Assembly (NCBI GenBank): GCA_903878415.1
Contig: CAIRHO010000069.1
Location: forward strand, 1 to 39,786
DNA from: an uncultured Actinomycetes bacterium
GTDB lineage: Bacteria > Actinomycetota > Actinomycetes > Nanopelagicales > Nanopelagicaceae
DNA: 39,786 bases
Reading direction: 5' to 3'
Shown here: one piece after another, positions 19,278 to 28,110 of the stretch
Layout: each line of letters opens with the position of its first letter
How positions within the stretch are numbered: the stretch's first letter is position 1
Position numbers and translations under genes: made by a program
Notes under the pieces: model-generated
Database searches by the model: none
The model's input: only the letters and a program-made list of their open reading frames with translations
Told to the model about the DNA's origin: nothing

Positions 19278-19858
19278 GGATTAATCTCGAAATCTGGATC
19301 AACGAAAGCTAATAACTCTGGATGTTTTGCTACGTGATCTAAATATTCTTTTGGTGCATTATTTAGAAAGTGGTTCATAGGAACGACAACATATAGAGAT
19401 GCTGCGGTAACTGCAATTGGACCATCGGTTGAATTCAATCTGCCTTCTGCGGTTGCGTAAACTTTCCGGTTAACTTGTCCGGTAATGCGCGCACTTATAT
19501 GTAAAATGCTCCCCATTGGCACTGGCCTTAGAAAATCAGTTTCTAACCGAGCTGTAACAGCTGGAGCTCTTATTAACCACATTAATTTCCCGAGCGCCTC
19601 GTCAAAAGCTAGCGAAAGCAATCCACCGTGAGCCAGACCAGGAGCACCTTGATGGTTTTCAGTAACGGTAAAAGTTGCAGTTAGATCCATCTGCTCGCCA
19701 GCCGTTGCAACAAGATGCAATCCAGTTGGATGTAAATCTCCGCAACCAAAACAGTGACCAAAGTGCGATGGAATAATCGAACCAGGTGGCGGCGCTTTAG
19801 GATGGCGCTCTGGTACTTGCGCACCCGCCGGCGGAATTGTGCTCGCAACTCGACTCAT
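19274..19858 (-). CDS. PaaI-family hotdog thioesterase
   Basis: A 194-residue protein with a PaaI/THEM4-type hotdog domain (about 40-165). It has [15 protein letters not shown] near the N terminus and [17 protein letters not shown], the usual hGG..DE active-site region, followed by [20 protein letters not shown]. The family hydrolyses acyl-CoA thioesters; chain length preference is unknown. It heads a three-gene run with dut and DUF3159. TAATCT at -12 points to a leaderless transcript divergent from DUF3093. Confidence 0.83.
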   Translation of the reverse strand: MSRVASTIPPAGAQVPERHPKAPPPGSIIPSHFGHCFGCGDLHPTGLHLVATAGEQMDLTATFTVTENHQGAPGLAHGGLLSLAFDEALGKLMWLIRAPAVTARLETDFLRPVPMGSILHISARITGQVNRKVYATAEGRLNSTDGPIAVTAASLYVVVPMNHFLNNAPKEYLDHVAKHPELLAFVDPDFEINP

Positions 19859-19864
19859 GCCAGA

Positions 19865-19870
19865 AGATTA
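19865..19870 (-). promoter_or_regulatory. -10 element TAATCT of the thioesterase-dut-DUF3159 operon
   Basis: Minus-strand TAATCT lies at -12 to -7 from ATG 19858, with no ribosome binding site. Confidence 0.5.
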
Positions 19871-19884
19871 CTCCAGCAATCAAG

Positions 19885-19890
19885 TACCTT
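19885..19890 (+). promoter_or_regulatory. -10 element TACCTT of the DUF3093 gene
   Basis: TACCTT lies at -13 to -8 from ATG 19898. Only 39 bases separate the two divergent start codons, so both -10 elements share this space. Confidence 0.45.
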
Positions 19891-19897
19891 CCTACCC

Positions 19898-20359
19898 ATG
19901 AGCGCTCCAATTTCAGGCGGTGTCAAAATCTTATTTAGCGAAAAAATCCGTTGGAGCATAGGGCTTTGGTTCTTTATGGTTTTCATTATCGGTTCGATTA
20001 ATATCGCTATCTGGGCCGCTTTTGGAAATAATCCAACCCAATTATCGCTATCAATAACTTCTTTAATTTTGATTTTGGCTTGGATTATGAGCACCCTCGA
20101 GAACAAAGTTACCCCCGACCAATTAACAAGTGGGAATTTTAAGATTTCCAGAGAACACATAATTAAAGTGACGCCGTTAGGTAAAACGGAAATGCGATTA
20201 ATTAGCGGAGTGAATTGTGATCCAGCTGCGCATTTAGAATTAAGATTTTGGGTTCATACCGGAGTCAAAATTGAGATTGCAGACCCTAAAGACCCAACGC
20301 CATACATTTTATTATCGACCAAGAAATATAATGAGTTAAGCGCAATCCTGACAGATTGA
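19898..20359 (+). CDS. DUF3093 family membrane protein
   Basis: A 153-residue protein with two hydrophobic segments near the N terminus (IGLWFFMVFIIGSINIAIWAAF and LSITSLILILAWIMSTL, about residues 20-70) and a soluble beta-rich C-terminal part. DUF3093 is assigned from this layout and its position between DUF4193 and the dut operon, which is its standard actinobacterial place; the sequence match is modest. Function is unknown. The frame is open further upstream, but ATG 19898 has the -10 element and the upstream residues read like antisense of the thioesterase gene. The last 24 bases overlap DUF4193. Confidence 0.72.
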   Translation: MSAPISGGVKILFSEKIRWSIGLWFFMVFIIGSINIAIWAAFGNNPTQLSLSITSLILILAWIMSTLENKVTPDQLTSGNFKISREHIIKVTPLGKTEMRLISGVNCDPAAHLELRFWVHTGVKIEIADPKDPTPYILLSTKKYNELSAILTD

Positions 20360-20632
20360 TTTAGCACCTTCACCGCGAGCGAGTTGGGAATGGTGCTGCA
20401 CTAAGAAACAACGAGAACAGGTAAATTCATCAGTCTGCTTTGGCACAACTCGTACTGCTAATTCTTCACCGGATAAATCAGCGCCAGGAAGTTCAAGATT
20501 CTCGGCAGCTTCTTCTTCGTCAATATCTACTTGTCCCGATTGAGCATCAGAACGACGAGCTTTAAGTTCCTCAAGGGATTCTTCGTGAAGTTCTTCATCG
20601 GTTTTTCTCGGGGTGTCGTAATCGGTTGCCAT
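20336..20632 (-). CDS. DUF4193 zinc-ribbon protein
   Basis: A small 98-residue acidic protein conserved in actinobacteria. The N-terminal part is charged and low-complexity (MATDYDTPRKTDEELHEES, then an Asp/Glu-rich stretch); the C-terminal part has a zinc ribbon with CSRC and CQDC pairs. It is probably cytoplasmic. Function is unknown; the resemblance to regulators that bind RNA polymerase is only architectural. GGTGAG eight bases before the ATG is a fair ribosome binding site. It overlaps DUF3093 by 24 bases at the 3' end. Confidence 0.87.
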   Translation of the reverse strand: MATDYDTPRKTDEELHEESLEELKARRSDAQSGQVDIDEEEAAENLELPGADLSGEELAVRVVPKQTDEFTCSRCFLVQHHSQLARGEGAKSICQDCA

Positions 20633-20681
20633 GGATCTCTCACCTCGCCTTCATTCTCGCAAATCATCAAAAATCTACTTA

Positions 20682-20697
20682 ACCCCTTAAAGGGGGT
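20682..20697 (-). terminator. Possible terminator hairpin after the desaturase gene
   Basis: CCCCTT and AAGGGG face each other with a single A between. On the minus strand the stem is followed after about ten bases by TTTTT. It lies between the desaturase stop and the DUF4193 start. The U run is too far from the stem for a good intrinsic terminator. The rest of the 158-base spacer has weaker nested stems (ACAGA/TCTGT, GACAC/GTGTC) but no gene. Confidence 0.3.
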
Positions 20698-20790
20698 ACG
20701 GGGCGGACACTCCCACAGATGTACTCTCTCTGTCATACCAACCTTCGGCGTGTCGAGATTATTCCCCGCCTATGAAACTGTGAATCTGCC

Positions 20791-21753
20791 TTAAATTCGA
20801 ATTGGGTTCTGTCCGCGAGCAATTAACCGCTCAAAGTGAGCATCACGTCTCTCTTCAAAGCGGTTTGATTCCTTTTTAGCACTGGCTAAGAAATCTACGA
20901 TTTCATCGCGTGCTTTTAAACCATCTCCAGATAAGTCACTTCGGTCATAAATATTCCAGGCTCGTAAAACTGGTGCAATTACATCGTCAAGGTGTTGCGG
21001 TAAATCGTAAATTCCAGCTAGCGCAATCTGCACTGATTTACGTCCAAAGCCTGGAAGTTCGTGGCCAGGCATTTTAAAGTCAGTTACCACATCAGCGATA
21101 GCCCGCATTGATGCATTTGGCTCCATATCTAGCGCTGCACCAAGTAAATTTCGATAAAAGAGCATATGTAAATTCTCATCTAAGGAGACCCGAGTCAACA
21201 TCTGCTCGCAAATTGGATCATCTGAAATCTTTCCGGTATTACGGTGGGAAATTCGAGTCGCTAGCTCCTGAAAACTAACATAAGCAACGGTATGCAACAT
21301 GTCGTTATCGTAAGAAGTTTCAAAACCGATTTGCATATGTGCCATTCGAAGGTCTTCGAGTTCAACAGGATCAACACCTCGGGTGGCCATTAAATAATCG
21401 CGCAACACAATGCCGTGCCGATTTTCTTCTGCAGTCCATCGATTGATCCAAGTTCCCCATGCGCCATCACGACCCATAGATAGTGCAATTTCAGTGTGAT
21501 AGCTCGGTAAATTATCTTCAGTTAATAAATTTAAGACTAAAGAGTCCTGTGCAATTGCAGTCAATTTAGAATCTTTAGCTTCCCACGCATCGCCATTCAA
21601 TGGGCCAGGAAAATTCTTGCCTTCGCTCCAAGGCACATACTCGTGCGGATACCAATCTTTTTGAACGGCAAGGTGTCGATCTAATTCTTTGCCAACGATT
21701 GGTTCTAGGTCGCGGATGAGCCGAGATTGAATTGCTGGATCAATTGCAGTCAT
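20791..21753 (-). CDS. Acyl-ACP desaturase (soluble di-iron type)
   Basis: A 320-residue soluble fatty acid desaturase of the plant stearoyl-ACP / mycobacterial DesA family, which introduces a cis double bond using a di-iron centre, oxygen and ferredoxin. The metal ligands are visible: E79, E110 and H113 in EENRHG, E163, and E193 with H196 in DENLH. It is helical, ferritin-like and has no membrane segment. An excellent GGAGG lies six bases before ATG 21753. Two tandem palindromes just upstream indicate tight control. It follows the trmD cluster but probably has its own promoter. Confidence 0.9.
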   Translation of the reverse strand: MTAIDPAIQSRLIRDLEPIVGKELDRHLAVQKDWYPHEYVPWSEGKNFPGPLNGDAWEAKDSKLTAIAQDSLVLNLLTEDNLPSYHTEIALSMGRDGAWGTWINRWTAEENRHGIVLRDYLMATRGVDPVELEDLRMAHMQIGFETSYDNDMLHTVAYVSFQELATRISHRNTGKISDDPICEQMLTRVSLDENLHMLFYRNLLGAALDMEPNASMRAIADVVTDFKMPGHELPGFGRKSVQIALAGIYDLPQHLDDVIAPVLRAWNIYDRSDLSGDGLKARDEIVDFLASAKKESNRFEERRDAHFERLIARGQNPIRI

Positions 21754-21769
21754 CTTTTCCTCCGTTAAC

Positions 21770-21799
21770 TTACGCTAGCGTAGGTTACGGTACCGTAGG
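21770..21799. promoter_or_regulatory. Tandem 15-bp palindromic operator upstream of the desaturase gene
   Basis: Two copies lie side by side: TTACGCTAGCGTAGG (21770-21784) and TTACGGTACCGTAGG (21785-21799). Each contains a perfect 12-bp palindrome, and their centres are exactly 15 bp apart. The two copies differ at only two positions, and these are symmetry-related, so each stays palindromic. Minus-strand TACGGT within the second copy could be the -10 element. This arrangement fits a repressor binding as two dimers, most likely TetR family. Confidence 0.72.
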
Positions 21800-21813
21800 T
21801 TAAAGGGCTACTT

Positions 21814-22500
21814 TTAATCGCCTCTGGCGTTTTGGCTTCTGATCTCTGCTTGTTCTAAGCGCCACTTTGCAATTGCGCCGTGATTTCCAGAGGTCAATAC
21901 CTCCGGAACCTGCAAGCCACGCCATTCCGGTGGCTTAGTGAAAGTTGGATACTCGACTAAGCCAGCTTCGTTATGTGATTCTTCAATTAAAGATTCTGGG
22001 TTTCCAATGACGCCAGGAATCAACCGAACGACCGCTTCAGTAATAGCTAACGCGGCTACTTCCCCACCGTTTAATACATAATCCCCGATTGAAACTTCAT
22101 GAACTCGCACTTTTGGCTGGCTCTGATAAAAAGTTGTAACTCGAGAATCGATGCCTTCATATCGCCCACACGCGAAAATTAAATGCTCGGATCTAGCGAA
22201 TTCGGTCGCCATTTTTTGGCTGAATTTCTTGCCGGCCGGTGTAAGAATTATTAAATCAGAGATAGTTTGCGATGTTGGCAATACTGAATCAATAGCATCG
22301 CCCCAAACCTCAGCTTTCATCACCATTCCGGCTCCGCCACCATAAGGGGTGTCGTCTACGGTGTGATGGTTATCGTCGGTAAAGTCGCGTAAATTAAGAA
22401 TTGCGAAATCGATTAAACCACTCTCTTTAGCCTTGCCAATCAAAGATAATTCAAGTGGCGCAAAATACTCAGGGAAAATTGTGATTGCTGATATTTTCAT
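21814..22500 (-). CDS. trmD: tRNA (guanine37-N1)-methyltransferase
   Basis: A 228-residue SPOUT methyltransferase forming m1G37 next to the anticodon of tRNAs reading CNN codons, which prevents +1 frameshifts. Seen are DDTPYGGGAGMVMKAE, LTPAGKKFSQ, CGRYEGIDSRV and the knot region SIGDYVLNGGEVAALAITEA. The start overlaps the end of rimM by four bases. In most bacteria rplS (L19) follows trmD; here the desaturase gene is found instead. Confidence 0.97.
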   Translation of the reverse strand: MKISAITIFPEYFAPLELSLIGKAKESGLIDFAILNLRDFTDDNHHTVDDTPYGGGAGMVMKAEVWGDAIDSVLPTSQTISDLIILTPAGKKFSQKMATEFARSEHLIFACGRYEGIDSRVTTFYQSQPKVRVHEVSIGDYVLNGGEVAALAITEAVVRLIPGVIGNPESLIEESHNEAGLVEYPTFTKPPEWRGLQVPEVLTSGNHGAIAKWRLEQAEIRSQNARGD

Positions 22501-22997
22501 AATAAACCTTCTGGCGGTGTAACAACTATCCGCTTATTCTCAATATCAACCTCTGGCACGATCGCATCCACAAATGGAATTAACTTCTCTACCCCATCAG
22601 CAAGTATCACCAAAGTGTCCTGCCCCACTGAACTCAAAACATCTTTCACGACGCCAACTTTGCGGCCATTTTCTAGGAATACTTCGCATCCGATAATTTG
22701 AGAAATATGAAAGCTATCATCGCCATCAGATTCACTAGCAACATCAACATCTGCTATTAGCAAAACGTCGCGAAGCTTTTCGACCGCAGTTCGGTCAGGT
22801 ACGCCAGCAAAGGAAAGTAAAAGTGTGCCGTTATGAACCCGGCCAGAAGTAATAGTGAGCGGTCCCTTTTTTGAAGGCTCTGTCTGCAAAATTGCACCTA
22901 CCGCGAGCCTTGAATCAGGATCATCTGTTCGAACTTCGATTGTGGCTTCGCCACGAATTCCATGCGCACGACCAATTCGGCCGACGACAAGGAGCAT
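22497..22997 (-). CDS. rimM: Ribosome maturation factor RimM
   Basis: A 166-residue two-domain assembly factor for the head of the 30S subunit, which binds S19. The N-terminal RimM domain (about 1-85) starts VVGRIGRAHGIRGEATIEVRTDDPDSRL. The C-terminal PRC-barrel domain (about 92-166) has IIGCEVFLENGRKVGVVKDVL and the LIPFVDAIVPEVD end. It lies between khpA (two bases before) and trmD (four-base overlap) in one operon. Confidence 0.95.
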   Translation of the reverse strand: MLLVVGRIGRAHGIRGEATIEVRTDDPDSRLAVGAILQTEPSKKGPLTITSGRVHNGTLLLSFAGVPDRTAVEKLRDVLLIADVDVASESDGDDSFHISQIIGCEVFLENGRKVGVVKDVLSSVGQDTLVILADGVEKLIPFVDAIVPEVDIENKRIVVTPPEGLL

Positions 22998-22999
22998 GG

Positions 23000-23239
23000 T
23001 TATCTAGCCTCGTCGGCCTCGATGAGATCAACGCGAACACTTCGGCCAGCAATCGCTGAAACAACTGTCCGTAGCGCTTTCGCAGTACGACCATTTCTGC
23101 CGATTACTTTGCCAATATCTTCCGGGTGTACTCGAACTTCAAGAGTTGTACCGCGGCGATGATCTTTTTCGGAGATAACAACCTCTTCAGGATTATCAAC
23201 GATACCTTTTACAAGATGTTCTAGAGCTTCATCAATCAT
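23000..23239 (-). CDS. khpA: KH-domain RNA-binding protein KhpA
   Basis: A 79-residue protein that is a single KH domain with the GxxG loop in GKVIGRNGRTAKALRTVV. KhpA usually pairs with KhpB (Jag) and binds many RNAs; in Gram-positive bacteria it affects cell division and elongation. The rpsP-khpA-rimM-trmD order is standard for actinobacteria. Two bases separate it from rpsP. Confidence 0.93.
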   Translation of the reverse strand: MIDEALEHLVKGIVDNPEEVVISEKDHRRGTTLEVRVHPEDIGKVIGRNGRTAKALRTVVSAIAGRSVRVDLIEADEAR

Positions 23240-23241
23240 CG

Positions 23242-23784
23242 TTACTCCGCTGGAGTTTCTGCAACAACTTCGGCTGGAGTTTCTGCAACAACTTCGGCTG
23301 GAGTTTCTGCAACAACTTCGGCTGGCGCTTCTGCAACAACTTCGGCTGGAGTTTCTGCAACAACTTCGGCTGGTGCGTTCTTCGCTGCTAATTTTTCAGC
23401 GGCGCGCTTTTTCATTGTGGTTGCGCCATCTTTTGGCTCATCCATAGCTTTCTTAACTGCAGCTTCATAAGCTTCACGCTTATGTGGTTTAGCTGCTGCA
23501 ACTTTTAGCGTTCCTTCGCTACCTGGTAAACCCTTAAATTTCTGCCAGTCACCTGTAACTTTTAAAATTGCCTCCACAGCAGGTGTTGGAAGTGCGCCGA
23601 CTGTTAACCAATACTGTGCTCGCTCAGATTTAACTTCAATGAAAGAAGGTTCTTGTCCTGGTGAGTATCGACCGATCTCTTCAATCGATAGACCATTTCT
23701 AGCTTTACGTGAATCTGAAACAACAATTCGGTAGTGCGGTGTGCGAATCTTTCCGAAACGCATCAATCTAATTTTTACGCCCAC
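23242..23784 (-). CDS. rpsP: 30S ribosomal protein S16 with repetitive C-terminal tail
   Basis: The first 80 residues or so are a normal S16 ([53 protein letters not shown]). About 100 residues of Lys/Ala-rich and then Ala/Glu/Pro/Val-rich tail follow, ending in repeated PAEVVAET units. Tails on S16 are common in actinobacteria; this one is encoded by nearly identical DNA repeats. GTG 23784 is the start: AAGGAG lies nine bases before it, and S16 proteins begin at this point. Confidence 0.95.
   Translation of the reverse strand: MGVKIRLMRFGKIRTPHYRIVVSDSRKARNGLSIEEIGRYSPGQEPSFIEVKSERAQYWLTVGALPTPAVEAILKVTGDWQKFKGLPGSEGTLKVAAAKPHKREAYEAAVKKAMDEPKDGATTMKKRAAEKLAAKNAPAEVVAETPAEVVAEAPAEVVAETPAEVVAETPAEVVAETPAE
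23249..23368 (-). repeat. Five tandem 24-base repeats in the rpsP tail
   Basis: Five head-to-tail 24-base units; four are identical and the fourth along the plus strand (23321-23344) differs at two bases. Each encodes the octapeptide PAEVVAET or its variant PAEVVAEA. A partial sixth copy continues at 23369. Identity at the DNA level implies recent expansion by slippage or unequal exchange. Confidence 0.93.
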
Positions 23785-23876
23785 TAGGGGTTTCTCCTTG
23801 AAAGTAATCGAACCAGCAGAGTTCAACTCGAGTGGGTATTCGAGCGAGCAAAGTAGTTCTAGGTTTATTTAATCCG

Positions 23877-23898
23877 ACGAGAGGTAGAGGGCTCTCGT
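23877..23898 (-). terminator. Weak hairpin between ffh and rpsP
   Basis: ACGAGAG and CTCTCGT form a 7-bp stem with an 8-base loop about 55 bases after the ffh stop codon. An A/T-rich stretch (GGATTAAATAAACC) follows on the minus strand but has no U run, so termination of ffh is only possible. Confidence 0.3.
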
Positions 23899-23952
23899 AC
23901 AGGTGGCTAATCTTGCCATCAAGCGCGGGAAAGCCCAAACTGGCCGATAGCC

Positions 23953-25434
23953 CTACTCCTGAGCCCGTTTCGCCGGGTTTCCGGAGCGTGATTTCTTCTT
24001 ATTTGGCAAATTATTTGGCAAATTTTTTGGCAAATTTTTTGACAGAGGTTTTCGAAGACCAGCGGATTGTTGCGCTGAGATTGAATTAGCCATTCCAGCT
24101 GGCAGGCCAGGAATTGATCCGCCGTTTCGCATTGTTTTCATCATTTTCTGAGCTGCACTAAATCTATCAACCAATGAATTCACTTCTTTAACGCTCCGAC
24201 CACTTCCATTAGCAATTCGCAATCTTCGCGATCCATTGAGAATTTTTGGCTCGCGACGTTCAGTTGGTGTCATTGATTGCACAATTGCTTGGGTTCTTAC
24301 AATTTCGCCTTCATCAAAATTTTCCAATTGTTTTTTCATGGCGCCAGAATTCGCCCCAGGCAACATTCCCAGCAATTTAGACATTGAGCCCATTTTTTTC
24401 ATCGCTTGCATTTGTTCTAAGAAATCTTCTAGAGTGAAATCATCACCTTCTGCAAATTTTGCTTCCAATTTCGCTGCTGTATCGCCATCAAATGCCCTTT
24501 TCGCTTGTTCAGCTAAAGATTGAATATCTCCCATTCCTAATATTCGAGAAGCCATCCGATCGGGATAAAAGAGATCGAAATCTTGCAATTTTTCTCCCGT
24601 AGATACAAACATAATTGGCCGCGCAGTTAACTGTGCAATTGAAAGCGCAGCGCCACCTTTTGCATCGCCATCTAATTTAGTTAATGCAACACCATCAAAA
24701 CCAACGCCATCTAAGAATGCCTGCGCTGTCCTTACCGCATCTTGACCAATCATTGAGTCAACGACGAAAATAATTTCATCGGGATTAATCGCATCTCGAA
24801 TTGCCTTAGCCTCGTTCATTAATTCAATATCAACGCCAAGTCGGCCAGCAGTATCCACAATTACAATGTTATGAAATTTCTCCCGGGCGAACGCAACACC
24901 ATCGCGAGCGACCTTGATTGGATCCCCAACTCCATTGCCAACTTCAGGTGCGAAAACTGGAACTTTCGCATTTGTTGCTACAACAGACAATTGGTTTACC
25001 GCATTTGGACGCTGCAAATCTGCAGCAACAAGTAACGGGGTATCTCCTTGGGATTTGAAATAATGCGCCAACTTTCCAGCGAGCGTTGTTTTTCCAGAAC
25101 CTTGTAATCCCGCCAACATAATTACAGTTGGTGGGTTTTTAGCCAACCGAATTCTTCGGGCAGTACCACCGAGAATTGAAATGAGCTCTTCATTTACAAT
25201 GGCAAAAATTGCCTGCGATTGGTTGGTGCTCTGTCTTAGTTCAGGGAGCGCTGCTTGAGCCCGCTCGTTAACTTTGGCTACAAAAGATTCGGCTACTGCA
25301 AGGGCTACGTCCGCATCTAGAAGTGCTTTGCGAATTTCACCGCACATCTCATCGATATCGCCCGATCCAATGCGCCCTCGATTACGTAAGGCAGAGAATG
25401 CGCTAGCAAACTTCCCAGTCAGTGAATCGAACAT
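23953..25434 (-). CDS. ffh: Signal recognition particle GTPase Ffh
   Basis: A 493-residue SRP54 protein that binds signal sequences emerging from the ribosome and delivers them to FtsY. An N domain (1-100) precedes the G domain with GLQGSGKTT (109-117), DTAGRLG and TKLDGDAKGG. The methionine-rich M domain (about 300-450) has GKMLPGAN-like MLPGANSGAMKK and the RNA-binding SRRLRIANGSGRSVKEVN. The tail is Asn/Leu/Pro/Lys repeats. TAGGAT at -13 suggests a leaderless message. No SRP RNA gene was recognised nearby. Confidence 0.97.
   Translation of the reverse strand: MFDSLTGKFASAFSALRNRGRIGSGDIDEMCGEIRKALLDADVALAVAESFVAKVNERAQAALPELRQSTNQSQAIFAIVNEELISILGGTARRIRLAKNPPTVIMLAGLQGSGKTTLAGKLAHYFKSQGDTPLLVAADLQRPNAVNQLSVVATNAKVPVFAPEVGNGVGDPIKVARDGVAFAREKFHNIVIVDTAGRLGVDIELMNEAKAIRDAINPDEIIFVVDSMIGQDAVRTAQAFLDGVGFDGVALTKLDGDAKGGAALSIAQLTARPIMFVSTGEKLQDFDLFYPDRMASRILGMGDIQSLAEQAKRAFDGDTAAKLEAKFAEGDDFTLEDFLEQMQAMKKMGSMSKLLGMLPGANSGAMKKQLENFDEGEIVRTQAIVQSMTPTERREPKILNGSRRLRIANGSGRSVKEVNSLVDRFSAAQKMMKTMRNGGSIPGLPAGMANSISAQQSAGLRKPLSKNLPKNLPNNLPNKKKSRSGNPAKRAQE
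23999..24046 (-). repeat. Four imperfect 12-base repeats in the ffh tail
   Basis: On the plus strand the units are ttatttggcaaa twice, ttttttggcaaa, then the degenerate ttttttgacaga. They encode NLPN/NLPK tetrapeptides at the Ffh C terminus. In-frame and within coding sequence. Confidence 0.85.
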
Positions 25435-25441
25435 AGCGCGA

Positions 25442-25447
25442 ATCCTA
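25442..25447 (-). promoter_or_regulatory. -10 element TAGGAT of ffh
   Basis: Minus-strand TAGGAT lies at -13 to -8 from ATG 25434 in the 58-base spacer after glnB. Confidence 0.45.
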
Positions 25448-25492
25448 CTATTTCAGTCGAGCTACTATCCCGCGTCCAAATTCGGCTATTTC

Positions 25493-27132
<1,640 letters not shown>

Positions 27133-27230
27133 CTGTTATTCCTTGCCCCAATATTGGGTTTGGCCACGATTCTCACCGTTGAGATAGGTTAAGGATGGCG
27201 TGCTTCTATTACGGAGAAGGGCAAGGAATC

Positions 27231-27246
27231 GTTTCAGGAAAGTGAC
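27231..27246 (-). promoter_or_regulatory. GlnR-type box upstream of amtB
   Basis: On the minus strand GTCAC, six bases, then GAAAC: an exact fit to the actinobacterial GlnR pattern GTnAC-n6-GAAAC. A further GTAAC lies 20 bases upstream, in the last bases before the ftsY stop, but its second half is poor. amtB-glnB is a classical GlnR target, which strengthens the call. Confidence 0.72.
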
Positions 27247-27262
27247 ACTTCGCCCGGTTTTG

Positions 27263-28102
27263 TTACAGGCTCGTTAAATCTTCCAGGTACTTCACGGATT
27301 CAAAGCGCGCGAAATCGGTGAGGGTTTCGCCAGTTCCAATGAACTTGATCGGCAAATCCAAAGCCGCCTCAGTCGCGATCGCGATTCCGCCCTTGGCGCT
27401 GCCATCCAATTTGGTAACAATCAAGCCAGTCACACCAACGCTCTCATTAAATATTTGCGCTTGGGCTAACCCATTTTGCCCAGTCGTGCCGTCCAACACG
27501 AAAAGCACTTCATTGACTGGAATTATTTTTTCAACAACTCGCTTCACTTTTTCGAGCTCGGCCATCAAATTATCCTTTGTATGCAATCTTCCAGCAGTGT
27601 CAATAATCAAATAATCAAATTTCTCTGTTATCGATCGCTTGGCTGCATCGAAAGCAACTGCAGCAGGATCCGCACCATCATTTCCAAAAACAACCGGAAT
27701 CCCTAACCGCTCTCCCCAAGTTTGAATTTGGGCAACTGCCGCTGCTCTAAAAGTATCAGCTGCGGCAATCATTACTTTTCGATTCTCATTCTTTAAATAA
27801 TTAGCAAGCTTTGCCGCGCTAGTAGTTTTTCCAGTCCCGTTAACACCAACAATCAAAATTACGGTTGGTTTCTCGCTATCGTACGAAATTTCTCTGGACT
27901 TATTAGATAACGACTCTGAAAGAGTTCTTTTAACAGAGTCCAAAAAATCTTCGTTTTTTCTAGATTTTGAGTTTTCGATAATTTTTTTTGCAACACCTGC
28001 ACCTAAGTCTGCTTCAATTAACAATGATTCAAGTTCTAACAGGTCTAGCGTAGAGATATCATTTCGCGAAATTTTTGCAAAAAGTTTTTTAAATAAACTC
28101 AT
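27263..28102 (-). CDS. ftsY: Signal recognition particle receptor FtsY
   Basis: The 279-residue SRP receptor GTPase that docks Ffh-ribosome complexes at the membrane. The N domain begins almost at once (FKKLFAKISRNDISTLDLLE); the G domain has GVNGTGKT (86-93), the TFRAAAVAQIQ insertion-box region, DTAGRLHTKDNLM and TKLDGSAKGG. The acidic A domain or membrane anchor typical of other FtsY proteins is absent, so the short N-terminal helix must do the membrane contact. It begins eight bases after smc. Confidence 0.96.
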   Translation of the reverse strand: MSLFKKLFAKISRNDISTLDLLELESLLIEADLGAGVAKKIIENSKSRKNEDFLDSVKRTLSESLSNKSREISYDSEKPTVILIVGVNGTGKTTSAAKLANYLKNENRKVMIAAADTFRAAAVAQIQTWGERLGIPVVFGNDGADPAAVAFDAAKRSITEKFDYLIIDTAGRLHTKDNLMAELEKVKRVVEKIIPVNEVLFVLDGTTGQNGLAQAQIFNESVGVTGLIVTKLDGSAKGGIAIATEAALDLPIKFIGTGETLTDFARFESVKYLEDLTSL

Positions 28103-28110
28103 GACAAGCT

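Noticed and set aside
19754-19897. N-terminal extension of the DUF3093 gene
   Set aside because: Those residues are Arg-rich and lie antisense to the thioesterase gene; ATG 19898 has a -10 element at the right distance.
23785-23826. Longer S16 N terminus
   Set aside because: S16 proteins begin at (M)xVKIRL; GTG 23784 has AAGGAG upstream.
27147-27158. Palindrome CCCAATATTGGG before amtB as an operator
   Set aside because: It lies inside the transcribed leader near the ribosome binding site, and a single 12-bp palindrome is weak evidence; recorded only in the amtB entry.
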